Numbered from the stretch's first letter, positions 28,637-38,444 are shown. The stretch: DNA of 64,000 nt from an uncultured Alphaproteobacteria bacterium (GCA_902596605.1 CACJUU010000006.1:1-64000); one strand, 5' to 3'. Numbers and translations are program-made. The notes: generated from the sequence alone by a model not told the origin.

Positions 28637-29863
28637 TTGAACGCAACAACACCTTATTATCCAGATAGTTTTTATTCATTAACGCGCCTAATCATAACAC
28701 TATTTATCGCTATAGTCGGAAATGCTGGAATGTGGGGCATTGTAGTTATTATGCCCAATCTTGGAGATGAATTTCAGGTAACGCGATCGGTGTTATCTAT
28801 CCCTTACACGTTAACTATGCTTGGCTTTGCCTTAGGAAATGTGTTTTTGGGCCGGATTGTAGATCGCTTTGGTATAACTCGGGCGATAGTATTGGCATCG
28901 CTACTAAATGCATTTGGTTATGTTTGTGCCTCAATTTTTGACTCATTTTTTGCCTTGGCATTCTTTCATCTTTTTATTGGGCTAGGTACTGCGGTAAGCT
29001 TTGGTCCTTTATTGGCCGACATTTCTCTTTGGTTTAAAAAATATCGCGGTATTGCTGTGGCGATTACCGCAAGTGGAAACTATATTTCCGGCGCTATCTT
29101 TCCTATTTTACTTGGGGGTTTAATCAGTGATTACGGCTGGAGGATATCTTATTTTTTACTTGCGTTGTCGTGCATATTAATAATAGTACCAGCATCATTT
29201 TTTCTGCGAAGACGTTTGGATAAAAAATTTAGTGATGAGCAAGAACAGCTGGCGAGCGCAATGGCAACTTCTTCTCGTTTTAAACCTTTAACGCTTCAAA
29301 TAATTCTTAGCATTGCCGGAATTTGTTGTTGTGTTGCTATGTCAATGCCACAAATTCACTTGGTTACAATGTGCGTCGATCTGGGTTACGGCTCACAGGT
29401 TGGAGCAGAAATGTTATCTTTAATGTTACTTGGGGGTGTGATTTCAAGACTTATTTCAGGGGTCTTGGTTGATTTTATTGGTGGCGTAAAAACTTTATTG
29501 TTGGGATCTTCGCTCCAATGCATAGGATTAGTTTTGTATTATCCTACAACGGATATGAGTTCTCTTTATGTAGTGAGTTTAATATTTGGTCTGTCTCAAG
29601 GTGGAATAGTTCCAAGTTATGCAATTATTGTAAGGGAATACATGCCACCTCAGGAGGCAGGTGCGCGTGTAGGAATTGTTATAATGGCAACGGTTATTGG
29701 CATGGCTTTTGGTGGCTGGATTTCTGGAGTGATTTTTGATGCGACTAACTCTTATCAACTTGCCATTTTAAATGGGATAATCTGGAATTTAATAAATATT
29801 TTGATAGTAAGCTCGCTACTAATCTTTGGAACAGCTAAACCGCTTAAAAGCAAGACAGCCTAA
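28637..29863 (+). CDS. Major facilitator superfamily transporter
   Basis: About twelve hydrophobic segments, with the MFS loop 2-3 motif GNVFLGRIVDRFG and the equivalent SGVLVDFIGG in the second half. The general pattern (MWGIVVIMPNLGDEF, then FGLSQGGIVPSYAIIVREY) is like monocarboxylate or oxalate-formate type carriers. The TTG at 28637 with GGAAG just ahead is preferred (408 residues). An ATG at 28568 would add 23 residues without a ribosome-binding site. The last four bases overlap the convergent aldo/keto reductase gene. Confidence 0.85.
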   Translation: MNATTPYYPDSFYSLTRLIITLFIAIVGNAGMWGIVVIMPNLGDEFQVTRSVLSIPYTLTMLGFALGNVFLGRIVDRFGITRAIVLASLLNAFGYVCASIFDSFFALAFFHLFIGLGTAVSFGPLLADISLWFKKYRGIAVAITASGNYISGAIFPILLGGLISDYGWRISYFLLALSCILIIVPASFFLRRRLDKKFSDEQEQLASAMATSSRFKPLTLQIILSIAGICCCVAMSMPQIHLVTMCVDLGYGSQVGAEMLSLMLLGGVISRLISGVLVDFIGGVKTLLLGSSLQCIGLVLYYPTTDMSSLYVVSLIFGLSQGGIVPSYAIIVREYMPPQEAGARVGIVIMATVIGMAFGGWISGVIFDATNSYQLAILNGIIWNLINILIVSSLLIFGTAKPLKSKTA

Positions 29864-30870
29864 CAGTATTTTTCGGGTCCAAACCACTGGCCGGTTGAAT
29901 AGCGATCACCATGAGCCCATCCGACAGGCAATATATTTTCAATATCTCTCATATTACTATCTGTGAGATTCAGCTCACAACCATCTATCATCTCTTTTAG
30001 ATGAGTTACTGACCTCGTTCCAGGTATCGGGAGAACATGTTCATCCACCTTCAAAAGCCAAGCAATTGCAAGACCTGATGCTTTACACCCAAGATCGGCA
30101 GCATATTCACGGAATCTTTCTGTGGCTTTTATATTATTAGACAGGTTCGGTTCTATAAAACGAGGATTTGCTTTAAGAAACTCCATTTTTTCAACCGATT
30201 CTGAATTATGCGGCTTATCTGTTAAGAGGCTTCTGCCGATTGGGCTAAACGCCACTAGCGATGTACCTAGACTTTTTGTTCTTTGTACAAGACCTAGTTC
30301 TGGGTATCGTGTGCTTAGGGAATATTCTGACTGCACAGCACCGACGGGATGAATTGATGCCGCTTTTTCTAATGACGTTGGAGCAATTTCTGAAAACCCA
30401 AATTGCTTGATTTTTCCAATTTTTATAAACTCAACTAAAGTTTCTGTTACTTCTTCAATTGGTCTATCTGCTTCTCTTCGATGGACATAAAAAAGTTCAA
30501 CGCAATCGACTCCCAAGCGTCTAAGAGAATTATTTAATTCTTCAGTTAAAAATTCTTTTGAATTATCAAAAACAACGGTGCCCTTATCATCAAAATTTTT
30601 TCTGTCTATGCCACCCTTTGTTGCTATTTTGAAAAATTGTCTATCTTTTGGGTTCAAAGTATTTAAAAACTGACCTATTCTTTCTTCAGATAGGCCCATT
30701 CCATAAACTTTTGCAGTGTCAATATGATCTATTCCGTTATCAAGAGCCATTTTTAAAATCGCGTGGCTTTCTTGTGTATTTGTTGGACCATAAAAATCAG
30801 AAAAGGACATCGCACCTATACCTAACGCACCAACCTTCGTTCCCGTATTGCCAAGATTTCTTTTTTCCAT
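29860..30870 (-). CDS. Aldo/keto reductase
   Basis: NAD(P)H-dependent carbonyl reductase family. The catalytic tetrad is visible: Asp in DHIDTAKVYG, Tyr in the same motif, Lys in FKIATKGG, and His in ELFYVHRRE. The C-terminal cofactor-binding part has LPIPGTRSVTHLKE. Length 336 and the Gly-rich start RNLGNTGTKVGALGIG match the AKR group near YajO/Tas-type enzymes. Substrate unknown. Confidence 0.9.
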   Translation of the reverse strand: MEKRNLGNTGTKVGALGIGAMSFSDFYGPTNTQESHAILKMALDNGIDHIDTAKVYGMGLSEERIGQFLNTLNPKDRQFFKIATKGGIDRKNFDDKGTVVFDNSKEFLTEELNNSLRRLGVDCVELFYVHRREADRPIEEVTETLVEFIKIGKIKQFGFSEIAPTSLEKAASIHPVGAVQSEYSLSTRYPELGLVQRTKSLGTSLVAFSPIGRSLLTDKPHNSESVEKMEFLKANPRFIEPNLSNNIKATERFREYAADLGCKASGLAIAWLLKVDEHVLPIPGTRSVTHLKEMIDGCELNLTDSNMRDIENILPVGWAHGDRYSTGQWFGPEKYC

Positions 30871-30960
30871 TATGTTTCCTTCAAAAGATTAAATAACACA
30901 TTCTATTAGTGTTTATTAATCAGAGATGCAATGTTTGACAACAAATTTTTGGGAAGATTT

Positions 30961-31404
30961 ATGAACTGGAGAATTTATTTATCAGGAGAGATACATACAA
31001 ATTGGAGAGACGAGCTAAAGTTGGCAGCAAATGAAGCAGGTTTAAATGTAGAGTTTTTGGGTCCTGAAACTGATCATGATCTCTCTGACAACTCTGGGGC
31101 TAATATACTAGGAAGTGAGGATAAAAAGTTCTGGCATGATCATAAGGGAGCAAAAATAAACTCTATAAGAATAAGAAGAAACATAGAAAGTTCCGATCTT
31201 GTAGTAGTAAAATTTGGAGAAAAGTATAAACAGTGGAATGCAGCTTTTGACGCAGGATATTCTGCTGCAAAAGGTAAGTCGCTAATCATTATGCATGATG
31301 ATGATCATCAACATGCACTTAAGGAGATAGATGTGGCAGCATTGGCCGTGATTCAAAACAACCAACAGTTAATAGAAGTTTTGAAATATGTCACGAAGGA
31401 ATAA
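30961..31404 (+). CDS. YtoQ family protein
   Basis: The 147-residue sequence MNWRIYLSGEIHTNWRDEL, FLGPETDHDLSD and RIRRNIESSDLVVVKFG is a clear member of the YtoQ family. This is a nucleoside-deoxyribosyltransferase-like fold of unknown function. The ATG at 30961 fits the family start; an upstream in-frame ATG at 30931 adds an unlikely extension. Its end overlaps the next gene by 17 bases. Confidence 0.85.
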   Translation: MNWRIYLSGEIHTNWRDELKLAANEAGLNVEFLGPETDHDLSDNSGANILGSEDKKFWHDHKGAKINSIRIRRNIESSDLVVVKFGEKYKQWNAAFDAGYSAAKGKSLIIMHDDDHQHALKEIDVAALAVIQNNQQLIEVLKYVTKE

Positions 31405-31960
31405 ATATCTTCTAGTTGCGTGCAAATTTTTTATTATGGCTATGTTTAAGGTAAGTTTAGGTATGGCATCAGAAAAACCATTCGAGACCTTTGACCCAAA
31501 AAAAAATAGAAATTGGTCTTTTTTTACTGATGGTGTAATGGGTGGCGTATCAAGAGGAAAGGCATTTTTTGGAAAAAGCGGTACAGATAATTTTGTACGG
31601 CTTGAAGGAAAAGTTTCAACCGCAAATAACGGTGGATTTATACAAATTAGACATAGCTTAGAAAAATACCTTAATAATGATGTTAAGGGCATTTCTCTTA
31701 AGGTGAGGGGAAATGGAGAGAAGTATTATGTCTTTGTGAGAACAACCTCAACATTACTTCCTTGGCAATTTTACAATGCGTCTTTTAAGACTTCAAAAAA
31801 CTGGAGGGTTATAAAGATAAACTTTGATACATTTCAACCTTCAAGCAGCTTTCTCAGGAAAACGATAAAAAGTTCAACTATCAAAAGTATAGGGATAGTC
31901 GCCTATGGTCGTGACCATGAGGCAAAAGTTGACATATCTGAAATTTACTTCTTTAAATAA
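31388..31960 (+). CDS. CIA30-domain protein with N-terminal signal sequence
   Basis: CIA30 is a galactose-binding-like domain first known from a mitochondrial complex I assembly factor. Here NWSFFTDGVMGGVSRGKAFF, GKVSTANNGGFIQIR and ISLKVRGNGEKYYVFVRT are the family blocks. A basic, hydrophobic N-terminus (residues 1-27, ending in GMAS) looks like a signal peptide, so the product is probably periplasmic. This fits secreted bacterial CIA30 proteins more than a complex I role. It overlaps the YtoQ gene, suggesting one transcript. Confidence 0.85.
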   Translation: MSRRNKYLLVACKFFIMAMFKVSLGMASEKPFETFDPKKNRNWSFFTDGVMGGVSRGKAFFGKSGTDNFVRLEGKVSTANNGGFIQIRHSLEKYLNNDVKGISLKVRGNGEKYYVFVRTTSTLLPWQFYNASFKTSKNWRVIKINFDTFQPSSSFLRKTIKSSTIKSIGIVAYGRDHEAKVDISEIYFFK

Positions 31961-32013
31961 TTATTAAAATATTTTTTTGTTTGTCGTTAATTGATTCTCA
32001 AGGAGATTTTATT

Positions 32014-32403
32014 ATGAGAATAGCTGCAGTCTTTGTCTTTTTATTCATTTTGGGTTGTGCTTACAACCCTCAGTTGGCTAATGTAACTAACACGAATGGC
32101 ACTAGTGCTTCAGGGAACATGTCCCAAGGAACTATACCTGCTCGAGGACTGGGTAATGTCTCTGTGCATCCAGATTTAAATTTACGGATGAACAGTTCAT
32201 GTACAAAAGTCATGAAACTCAGCTTTGGACAAACGCAAGATTATCGTAGTGTTATGTTGGAATTAAAGAATAGAGCGTTAATTATGGGTGGTAACTCTGT
32301 CTCTTTGGTTGAGTGGTTTGAAAATAACAATACGACAGGATATGTTGGTAATATATACTTATGTAAGAAGAAAACATATCACATTCACCCTCATCCCGCG
32401 TGA
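32014..32403 (+). CDS. Small lipoprotein, DUF4156/RcsF-like
   Basis: The ATG at 32014 has AAGGAG ahead and starts a lipoprotein signal peptide with lipobox FILGC (Cys about residue 15). The mature part has SCTKVMKLSFGQTQDYRSVM, then LKNRALIMGGNSVSL and a C-terminal YLCKKK. Two cysteines flank a small globular domain, as in the DUF4156/RcsF-like envelope proteins. Likely outer-membrane anchored; exact role unknown. An in-frame ATG-like start at 31981 is unlikely. Confidence 0.65.
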   Translation: MRIAAVFVFLFILGCAYNPQLANVTNTNGTSASGNMSQGTIPARGLGNVSVHPDLNLRMNSSCTKVMKLSFGQTQDYRSVMLELKNRALIMGGNSVSLVEWFENNNTTGYVGNIYLCKKKTYHIHPHPA

Positions 32404-32408
32404 TAAGG

Positions 32409-34208
32409 TCAATCGGACATTTTTAGCGCATCTATGAAAGCTTGTTGAGGGATTTCCACTCGTCCGAACTGGCGCATTTTCTTTTTACCAGCCTTTTGTT
32501 TCTCAAGTAGTTTCCTTTTTCGCGTAATATCACCCCCATAACATTTAGCAGTAACATCTTTTCTGAGAGCGGATATTGTTTCTCGTGCTATTACCCGGCC
32601 TCCAATGGCAGCTTGGATAGGGACTTTGAATAAGTGCTGTGGAATTAGCCCCTTAAGCTTCTCACACAAACTACGTCCACGACTCTCTGCCTTGGATCTA
32701 TGCACCATCATTGAAAGAGCATCAACGGGTTCGTCATTAACGAGAATTTGCATCTTTACTAAATTATCCTCTTGATAGCCCTCAATTTGGTAGTCAAAGC
32801 TCGCGTATCCTTTTGTTACTGACTTCAATTTGTCATAAAAATCAAAAACTACCTCATTAAGAGGTAAGTCATATATAGTCATGGCGCGACTACCAACATA
32901 GGTTAATTCTTTCTGGGTTCCTCGTCTTTCCTGACAAAGTTTCAGTACATCTCCCAGATATTCGTCTGGCACCAAGATTGTTGCCTTAATCCGGGGTTCT
33001 CTTATGCAAGTGATTTTGGAGGCATCTGGAAGGTCAGCAGGATTGTGAATATTGAGCAATTGATTGTCGGTAGTCTCGACACTGTAAACGACACTGGGAG
33101 CAGTCGTGATTAAGTCAATATTAAACTCTCGTTCTATTCGATCTCGTATGACCTCGAGGTGGAGTAATCCAAGAAAACCACATCGAAAACCAAACCCTAA
33201 AGCTAATGAGGTTTCTATTTCAAAGGTAAATGAGGAATCGTTCAACGCCAATTTTTCAATAGATTCCCTAAGATTTTCAAATTCCGAACTGTCAACAGGG
33301 AAAAAACCGCAAAATACAACTGGTTTTGCTGGTTCATATCCGGCAAGGGGTTCACTACAAGGTCTTCCTTCATGCGTTATAGTGTCGCCCACACGCGTAT
33401 CTCTAACTTGCTTTATAGAGGCAGTAAACACCCCTATCTCCCCTGCGGATAAAAGATCTACATTTTGAATTTTTGGTTTTAAGATACCTACTGAGTCTAT
33501 AGTATACTTGGCTCCACTCTGCATCATTATTATTTTGTCACCTTTTTTTAGAATTCCATCTACCATTCGTATCATAACCACTACACCTAGATAGCTGTCA
33601 TACCAACTGTCTATCAGCATAGCTTTAAGGGGACTTTTGTGAACTCCTTTTGGGTGGGGTAGTGTAGTAACAATCGCCTCTAATACTTCATCAATTCCTT
33701 GGCCAGTTTTTGCAGATATTTGCAGTGCGCATGAGGCGTCTAAACCAATAACTTCTTCTATTTGTTGTGCAACTCTATCACAATCAGAGGCAGGCAGGTC
33801 TACTTTATTAAGTATTGGAAAGATTTCGTGATCAGCCTCTAAGGCAGTATATACATTAGCTAAAGTTTGGGCTTCTACACCTTGACTCGCATCGACTACT
33901 AGCAAAGAACCTTCTACAGCACGCATTGAACGGGAAACCTCATAAGAAAAGTCAACATGTCCAGGAGTATCAATCAAATTCAGTATGTATTCTTCACCAT
34001 CTTTAGCATTGTAAGATAAGCGGACTGAGTTGGCTTTTATCGTAATTCCACGTTCCCTCTCCAAATCCATCGAGTCGAGGAGTTGTTCTTTCATATCCCT
34101 AGAAGACACCGTGTTAGTAAATTGGATCAATCTGTCAGCTAACGTGGACTTTCCATGATCTATATGAGCTATAATTGAAAAATTTCTAATTTTTTCAATT
34201 GGCTGCAT
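32409..34208 (-). CDS. lepA: Elongation factor 4 (LepA)
   Basis: LepA is a ribosome-associated GTPase. G1 ([14 protein letters not shown]), G2-G3 ([15 protein letters not shown]) and G4 (NKVDLP) are intact, followed by EF-G-like domains and the LepA-specific C-terminal domain ([17 protein letters not shown], then FIDALKM). Length 599 is typical. Confidence 0.98.
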   Translation of the reverse strand: MQPIEKIRNFSIIAHIDHGKSTLADRLIQFTNTVSSRDMKEQLLDSMDLERERGITIKANSVRLSYNAKDGEEYILNLIDTPGHVDFSYEVSRSMRAVEGSLLVVDASQGVEAQTLANVYTALEADHEIFPILNKVDLPASDCDRVAQQIEEVIGLDASCALQISAKTGQGIDEVLEAIVTTLPHPKGVHKSPLKAMLIDSWYDSYLGVVVMIRMVDGILKKGDKIIMMQSGAKYTIDSVGILKPKIQNVDLLSAGEIGVFTASIKQVRDTRVGDTITHEGRPCSEPLAGYEPAKPVVFCGFFPVDSSEFENLRESIEKLALNDSSFTFEIETSLALGFGFRCGFLGLLHLEVIRDRIEREFNIDLITTAPSVVYSVETTDNQLLNIHNPADLPDASKITCIREPRIKATILVPDEYLGDVLKLCQERRGTQKELTYVGSRAMTIYDLPLNEVVFDFYDKLKSVTKGYASFDYQIEGYQEDNLVKMQILVNDEPVDALSMMVHRSKAESRGRSLCEKLKGLIPQHLFKVPIQAAIGGRVIARETISALRKDVTAKCYGGDITRKRKLLEKQKAGKKKMRQFGRVEIPQQAFIDALKMSD

Positions 34209-34262
34209 ACGTCACTCTTATTATTCTCTAATATCTGTCCAATTTTCGCGTATCACTTTTAA

Positions 34263-34559
34263 CTAGTTAGACGCTTTTTCTACTTCTATCTTCTCAATGT
34301 CTTTCTTAATCTTTTTAGCGTTTGGCGAGAGATTATCTGTTGCTGACTTTCTGAGAAAAGAATCTAAACCTCCGATTTTATCAATGGTTCGAAGAGCGGA
34401 GGCAGAAACCTTTAGTTGAAAATCTCTTCCCAACACTTCAGAAGTCAGTGTGACGTTATTTAAATTTGGAAAAAACCTTCTTTTAGTCCTATTCTTGGCA
34501 TGGCTAACGTTATTGCCACTCATTGCTTTTTTACCTGTCAATTCACACGTTCTGGACAT
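34263..34559 (-). CDS. rpmB: 50S ribosomal protein L28
   Basis: L28 is a large-subunit protein. The 98-residue form starts MSRTCELTGKKAMSGNNVSH, has the NRTKRRFFPNL motif and the VSASALRTIDKIGGL helix. GGGAGG ahead of the ATG at 34559 fixes the start; an in-frame extension from 34610 is unsupported. The C-terminal Lys/Glu-rich extension is usual in alphaproteobacteria. Confidence 0.96.
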   Translation of the reverse strand: MSRTCELTGKKAMSGNNVSHAKNRTKRRFFPNLNNVTLTSEVLGRDFQLKVSASALRTIDKIGGLDSFLRKSATDNLSPNAKKIKKDIEKIEVEKASN

Positions 34560-34678
34560 TGTTCCCTCCCACGAATCTGCTTTTTTACTGTGAGTATTTT
34601 TCTCTGTCAAGACATTTAGCTAGACTTATGCCGTATGGGTGATTTATAACAAGGGGGCTAATTGGGTGGAGACTACTC

Positions 34679-36502
34679 TTGTGCGGTATTATTGGCATAG
34701 TTTCAAAAAAACAGGTTGTTGACCGGTTAATAGATGGCTTAGAGTGTCTTGAATACCGCGGGTATGATAGTGCAGGGATAGCCACTGTTAATAATTCAGA
34801 GATTGTTTACAGTAAGAGCGCAGGAAAACTTGACTCTCTAAAGAACAAATTAAAACAAAAGCCAATAAACGGTTATATTGGAATTGGTCACACTAGATGG
34901 GCTACTCACGGCGAACCAATTGAATTTAACGCACACCCGCATGTTACAAAAAGTGTGGCAGTGGTGCATAATGGGATTATTGAAAATTTTGCAGAGTTTA
35001 AAGATGCATTGCTTAAGAAAGGAATAAACTTTGAATCGCAGACCGATACTGAAGTTATCGCTAAGCTTGTAGAGGAAAAAATTTCTAAGGAAAAGTGTCG
35101 ACCTTTAGAAGCAGTGAGACTTACTATAAAAAAATTACGTGGATCTTTTGCTTTGTGCTTTATTTTCAGAGGACATGAGAATTTCATGGTTGCAACCAGA
35201 AGAGGATCTCCATTAGCTCTAGGCTTTGGCGATGGAGAGAATTTTGTAAGTTCAGACGCGTTATCTTTATCAATTTTTTCTAAGAAAGTATGTTATTTAG
35301 AAGAAGATGACTTCGCTAAAATTACTTCTGATGAAGTGATAATTTATGATAGTGATGGCAACAGCGTTTCTAGAGACATGCATACATTATATACCGATCC
35401 AGTCAATCTTAGTAAGGGTAAGTATAAGCACTTTATGGAAAAAGAGATTTTTGAGCAACCTGAGGTGATTTCACAAGTACTAGGTACATATTTGAATGCA
35501 TCTAAGGAGATGCTATCATTACCACCTTTGCCTCAATCCACCGAAATTAAGAGAATTATATTGATAGGTTGTGGAACGGCTTTCTATTCATGTTTGGTCG
35601 CAAAATATTGGTTCGAAAGCTTGAGTAGCATACCAACGCAAGCTGAGCTAGCATCAGAGTTCAGATACAGGTCTCCAGTTGTTAGTAAAGATGATTTACT
35701 TATTTTTGTCAGCCAATCAGGTGAAACAGCTGATACGATTGGAGCTTTGAGATTCGCTAAAGAATATACAAAAAATATTCTTGCTATTGTTAATGTTGAG
35801 CAAAGCTCAATAGCACGCGAGTCAAATTGGGTATTTTCAACTAAAGCGGGACCAGAGATTGGGGTAGCATCTACTAAGGCTTTTACATGCCAACTGCTAG
35901 TTTTAAAAATTTTGAATATCAAATTAGCAAGTGACTTATACAAAATCACAGCAAAACAAAGATCTAATCTTTTAAAAGGATTGTTAGAGTTACCCAGGCT
36001 TTTCTCAGAGATTTTATCCCAGAACGAAAACATCAAAAAGTTGTGCAAAAAATTTATAAGCTCGAATAGTGTTCTATATTTGGGAAGAGATATTTTATAT
36101 CCCATAGCCCTTGAGGGTGCGTTGAAGTTAAAGGAAATAAGCTATTTACATGCAGAGGGATATGCCTCTGGTGAGTTGAAGCATGGGCCCATAGCACTGA
36201 TAGATAAGAGTATGCCGTTAGTTGCTTTAAATCCGTGGTCTAAAGTATTCGAAAAAACATTATCAAATCTAGAAGAAGTCAAGGCCAGAAGGGGTAGAAT
36301 AATATTACTTACTGATAAAAAAGGTAGAGAGTTATCCAAGGATTTAACCAAGTCGATTTTCCAACTGCCAAGTTGCTCTGACTTTCTAACACCGATCTTA
36401 TATTCCCTACCGTTGCAACTGATAGCCTATTATACAGCTCTTGACAAAGGAACCGATGTCGATCAGCCTAGAAATTTGGCAAAATCTGTTACAGTCGAAT
36501 AG
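34679..36502 (+). CDS. glmS: Glutamine-fructose-6-phosphate aminotransferase
   Basis: GlmS makes glucosamine-6-phosphate from fructose-6-phosphate and glutamine, the first step to UDP-GlcNAc. The start is TTG: the catalytic Cys must be residue 2 (CGIIGIV), and GTGGAG lies about eight bases ahead. The glutaminase domain shows HTRWATHG and HNGIIENF; two SIS domains follow (GCGTAFYSCL, SQSGETADT), and the C-terminus is LAKSVTVE. Length 607 is normal. No glmS ribozyme is expected or seen in the short leader. Confidence 0.97.
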   Translation: MCGIIGIVSKKQVVDRLIDGLECLEYRGYDSAGIATVNNSEIVYSKSAGKLDSLKNKLKQKPINGYIGIGHTRWATHGEPIEFNAHPHVTKSVAVVHNGIIENFAEFKDALLKKGINFESQTDTEVIAKLVEEKISKEKCRPLEAVRLTIKKLRGSFALCFIFRGHENFMVATRRGSPLALGFGDGENFVSSDALSLSIFSKKVCYLEEDDFAKITSDEVIIYDSDGNSVSRDMHTLYTDPVNLSKGKYKHFMEKEIFEQPEVISQVLGTYLNASKEMLSLPPLPQSTEIKRIILIGCGTAFYSCLVAKYWFESLSSIPTQAELASEFRYRSPVVSKDDLLIFVSQSGETADTIGALRFAKEYTKNILAIVNVEQSSIARESNWVFSTKAGPEIGVASTKAFTCQLLVLKILNIKLASDLYKITAKQRSNLLKGLLELPRLFSEILSQNENIKKLCKKFISSNSVLYLGRDILYPIALEGALKLKEISYLHAEGYASGELKHGPIALIDKSMPLVALNPWSKVFEKTLSNLEEVKARRGRIILLTDKKGRELSKDLTKSIFQLPSCSDFLTPILYSLPLQLIAYYTALDKGTDVDQPRNLAKSVTVE

Positions 36503-36587
36503 GGTTCCTATAAACAAAAATATACTTTAAAACAATAAGTTAGATAACTTTTGACTAGATACAGGAAAATAATTTAGGATTTGACCT

Positions 36588-37460
36588 ATGTTCAAAAGAG
36601 GGTCTGAATACACAAGAGATGAGATAGCGAATATTGTTCGACCAACGAACCCACCAAGGGGTGGTGATTGGACAACAGGTTATGCGCGCATCGAAGAAAA
36701 TTTATTTATTTTTATGAATATCGGTGTTGCGGGGAGAACAGGACACGATTTTGAGAACCACTATGATGAAAAGGCGAATACACTAATATGGTTTAGCAAA
36801 CCAAATAAAAGTTCATCCAACCCACTGTTCCAAAAGTTAATTTCCGGGGCACTTACACCGTATTTTTTTGCGAGGTGGAATCAGAAACCACCATTTACAT
36901 TTTTGGGTACTGGGAGAATCCTCAGTTTTGAGGACGGTTATAAAACTCCTCAAGGACATGAATGTATCCGGTTTGTGATTTCCGTTGACGAACTTCATGA
37001 TATAATTTCGCCTGATACATTGGGGAAGACTAATGCAATTTCTTCAGGTGTTGAAATTGAAAAGAGTTCCTTCTTGTTTGAGAAACAATTAGAAGATTTT
37101 TTGGTCTCCAATTGGGATAGAACGCCTCTCTCAGAAAATTATGAAATTTTTGAGCAAAATGGGCAGCAGTGTGGGCAACAATTTAGAACTGATACAGGTC
37201 CAATTGATATTCTTGGTCAGAGGCGGGACAAATCTGACTTTTTGGTTGTTGAATTGAAGAGAGATCGCGCATCAGATGTTGTTGTTGGGCAAACTCTTCG
37301 ATACATGGGTTGGGTTAAGGAGCATCTTTGCTCTAAGAACCAGAATGTGACTGGATGTATTATCGCCCAACGGAAAGATGAAAAACTTGATTATGCGTTG
37401 AAGCAGGTGAATACCATCCAATTTATGAGATATGAGGTCGATTTTCGTCTCTTAAGTTAA
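36588..37460 (+). CDS. Probable restriction-type endonuclease: DUF3427-like N-terminal domain plus NucS-like nuclease
   Basis: Two parts are visible. The first 115 residues (FKRGSEYTRDEIANIV, TTGYARIEENLFIFMNIG, TLIWFSKPNK, FARWNQKPPFTFLGTGRI) resemble the domain found with McrA/DUF3427-type restriction proteins. The C-terminal 130 residues carry a PD-(D/E)xK core like NucS/DUF91: TGPIDILGQRR with Asp, then FLVVELKRDRASDVVVGQTLRYMGW with the ExK and the following Gln. I infer sequence- or modification-dependent DNA cleavage. No methyltransferase is adjacent. It opens the accessory region after glmS. Confidence 0.65.
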   Translation: MFKRGSEYTRDEIANIVRPTNPPRGGDWTTGYARIEENLFIFMNIGVAGRTGHDFENHYDEKANTLIWFSKPNKSSSNPLFQKLISGALTPYFFARWNQKPPFTFLGTGRILSFEDGYKTPQGHECIRFVISVDELHDIISPDTLGKTNAISSGVEIEKSSFLFEKQLEDFLVSNWDRTPLSENYEIFEQNGQQCGQQFRTDTGPIDILGQRRDKSDFLVVELKRDRASDVVVGQTLRYMGWVKEHLCSKNQNVTGCIIAQRKDEKLDYALKQVNTIQFMRYEVDFRLLS

Positions 37461-37540
37461 TTTGTTTTGAACTTTTTAAAGAGGGAGTAGCGGTAAATTA
37501 AATTTTTAATTCAATCGTATGTAAATAGCGGAGAAATGAA

Positions 37541-37843
37541 ATGAGCATCTTTAGAAACGTAGTTTTAAATCTGCAAACTGAAGAGGAATGTGAAAGAGCA
37601 ATTAATCTATACAAGGAACAATTGTCATCTCTTACCAACAGTGGAATTTTAGATGCCTACATTTGTAGATTATCAAAAGAGTCAATTCTATTTTTTGCAA
37701 CTATTGATACAGAAGATAATGCTAAAAAAATATTTGAAGGTTTGATTAAATGGAGAGAAGAGCAAAAATTTGACCTTATAGACTCTCTTGTCTTCGACGG
37801 TCCAATTGAATGGCACAAAAACTTTGGAAATAATAAAATTTAA
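37541..37843 (+). CDS. Unknown 100-residue protein, likely dimeric alpha/beta barrel
   Basis: Not recognised. The beta-alpha-beta pattern (FRNVVLNLQT, a helix with ECERAINLYKEQL, ILDAYICRLSKE, ILFFATIDTEDNAKKIFEGL) resembles small ferredoxin-like dimeric barrels such as ABM proteins. GGAGAAATGAAATG provides a ribosome-binding site. It is followed after two bases by an NTF2-like gene, probably in one transcript. Confidence 0.6.
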   Translation: MSIFRNVVLNLQTEEECERAINLYKEQLSSLTNSGILDAYICRLSKESILFFATIDTEDNAKKIFEGLIKWREEQKFDLIDSLVFDGPIEWHKNFGNNKI

Positions 37844-37845
37844 CG

Positions 37846-38211
37846 ATGACAAAATTGCTCGCAACGAAATATGGAACATTATCTCGATTTGATATGACAT
37901 TAAAACTCTTTGAAACTAGAGATATGCAATTAATTAAAGACCATTGGCACGATGACTATATGCATCTTAGTGATACTCAGTTAGATACCAGAGACAACTT
38001 TGAGGAATTTCTGAAAGGTTTATGGGATAAAGGGTGGTCTCTTCTTGACCCAAAATCCAAACCAGAAGTTATTCATGAAGACGAAGATGTTTTAGTTGTC
38101 AGACATTGGTGGACCGACCCAGATGGGACTAAATGGAGAATGACTAATTGCAGTTTTTGGAGAGACAACAAATGTTGGAGAGAAATGGTAAATGAAGTGA
38201 AAATAGATTAA
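37846..38211 (+). CDS. NTF2-like (SnoaL-type) protein
   Basis: The sequence shows an N-terminal helix region (TLKLFETRDMQLIKDHWHDDYMHLSD), DTRDNFEEFLKGL, then strands DEDVLVVRHWWTDP and RMTNCSFWRDNK, an NTF2-type cone. Residues 1-16 may be non-native, since the ATG at 37894 (MTLKLFETRD) is the better domain start, but neither has a strong ribosome-binding site. Function unknown. Confidence 0.6.
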   Translation: MTKLLATKYGTLSRFDMTLKLFETRDMQLIKDHWHDDYMHLSDTQLDTRDNFEEFLKGLWDKGWSLLDPKSKPEVIHEDEDVLVVRHWWTDPDGTKWRMTNCSFWRDNKCWREMVNEVKID

Positions 38212-38222
38212 CGTTTCAGTTA

Positions 38223-38342
38223 ATGACTAAAACCTTCACTCTTCTGTTTTTATTTGCATGGGCATCAATGATTGTTGGATACCTTTTAGGTATATTAGAA
38301 GTTCCACCAACTATGTTTCTCATCAATTTACTATTTGGATGA
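38223..38342 (+). CDS. 39-residue single-helix membrane peptide, copy 1
   Basis: A small frame encodes MTKTFTLLFLFAWASMIVGY followed by LLGILEVPPTMFLINLLFG: one long hydrophobic segment broken by EVPP. A second copy lies at 42713-42834, with most of the sequence and the following hairpin conserved but the frame broken. Conservation of the peptide C-terminus (VPPT/IPPT, then F-L-I-N-L-L-F-G) through a duplication suggests it was coding. It follows the NTF2-like gene by 11 bases. Function unknown. Confidence 0.5.
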   Translation: MTKTFTLLFLFAWASMIVGYLLGILEVPPTMFLINLLFG

Positions 38343-38347
38343 AAAAA

Positions 38348-38379
38348 GGGAGAACTCTTGCAGACTTTAGAGTTCTCCC
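38348..38379. terminator. Strong hairpin after the membrane-peptide gene
   Basis: GGGAGAACTCT (38348-38358) pairs perfectly with AGAGTTCTCCC (38369-38379) around a 10-base loop. A run of six A precedes it, so on the minus strand it reads as a terminator with a T-tract. On the plus strand no T-tract follows. The same type of hairpin follows the second copy of the peptide at 42841. Confidence 0.6.
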
Positions 38380-38444
38380 TGTGAAGGAAAAAATATGAAA
38401 TAAAACTCATATTCACTCACCTATTAAAAACGACAGAAAATAAA

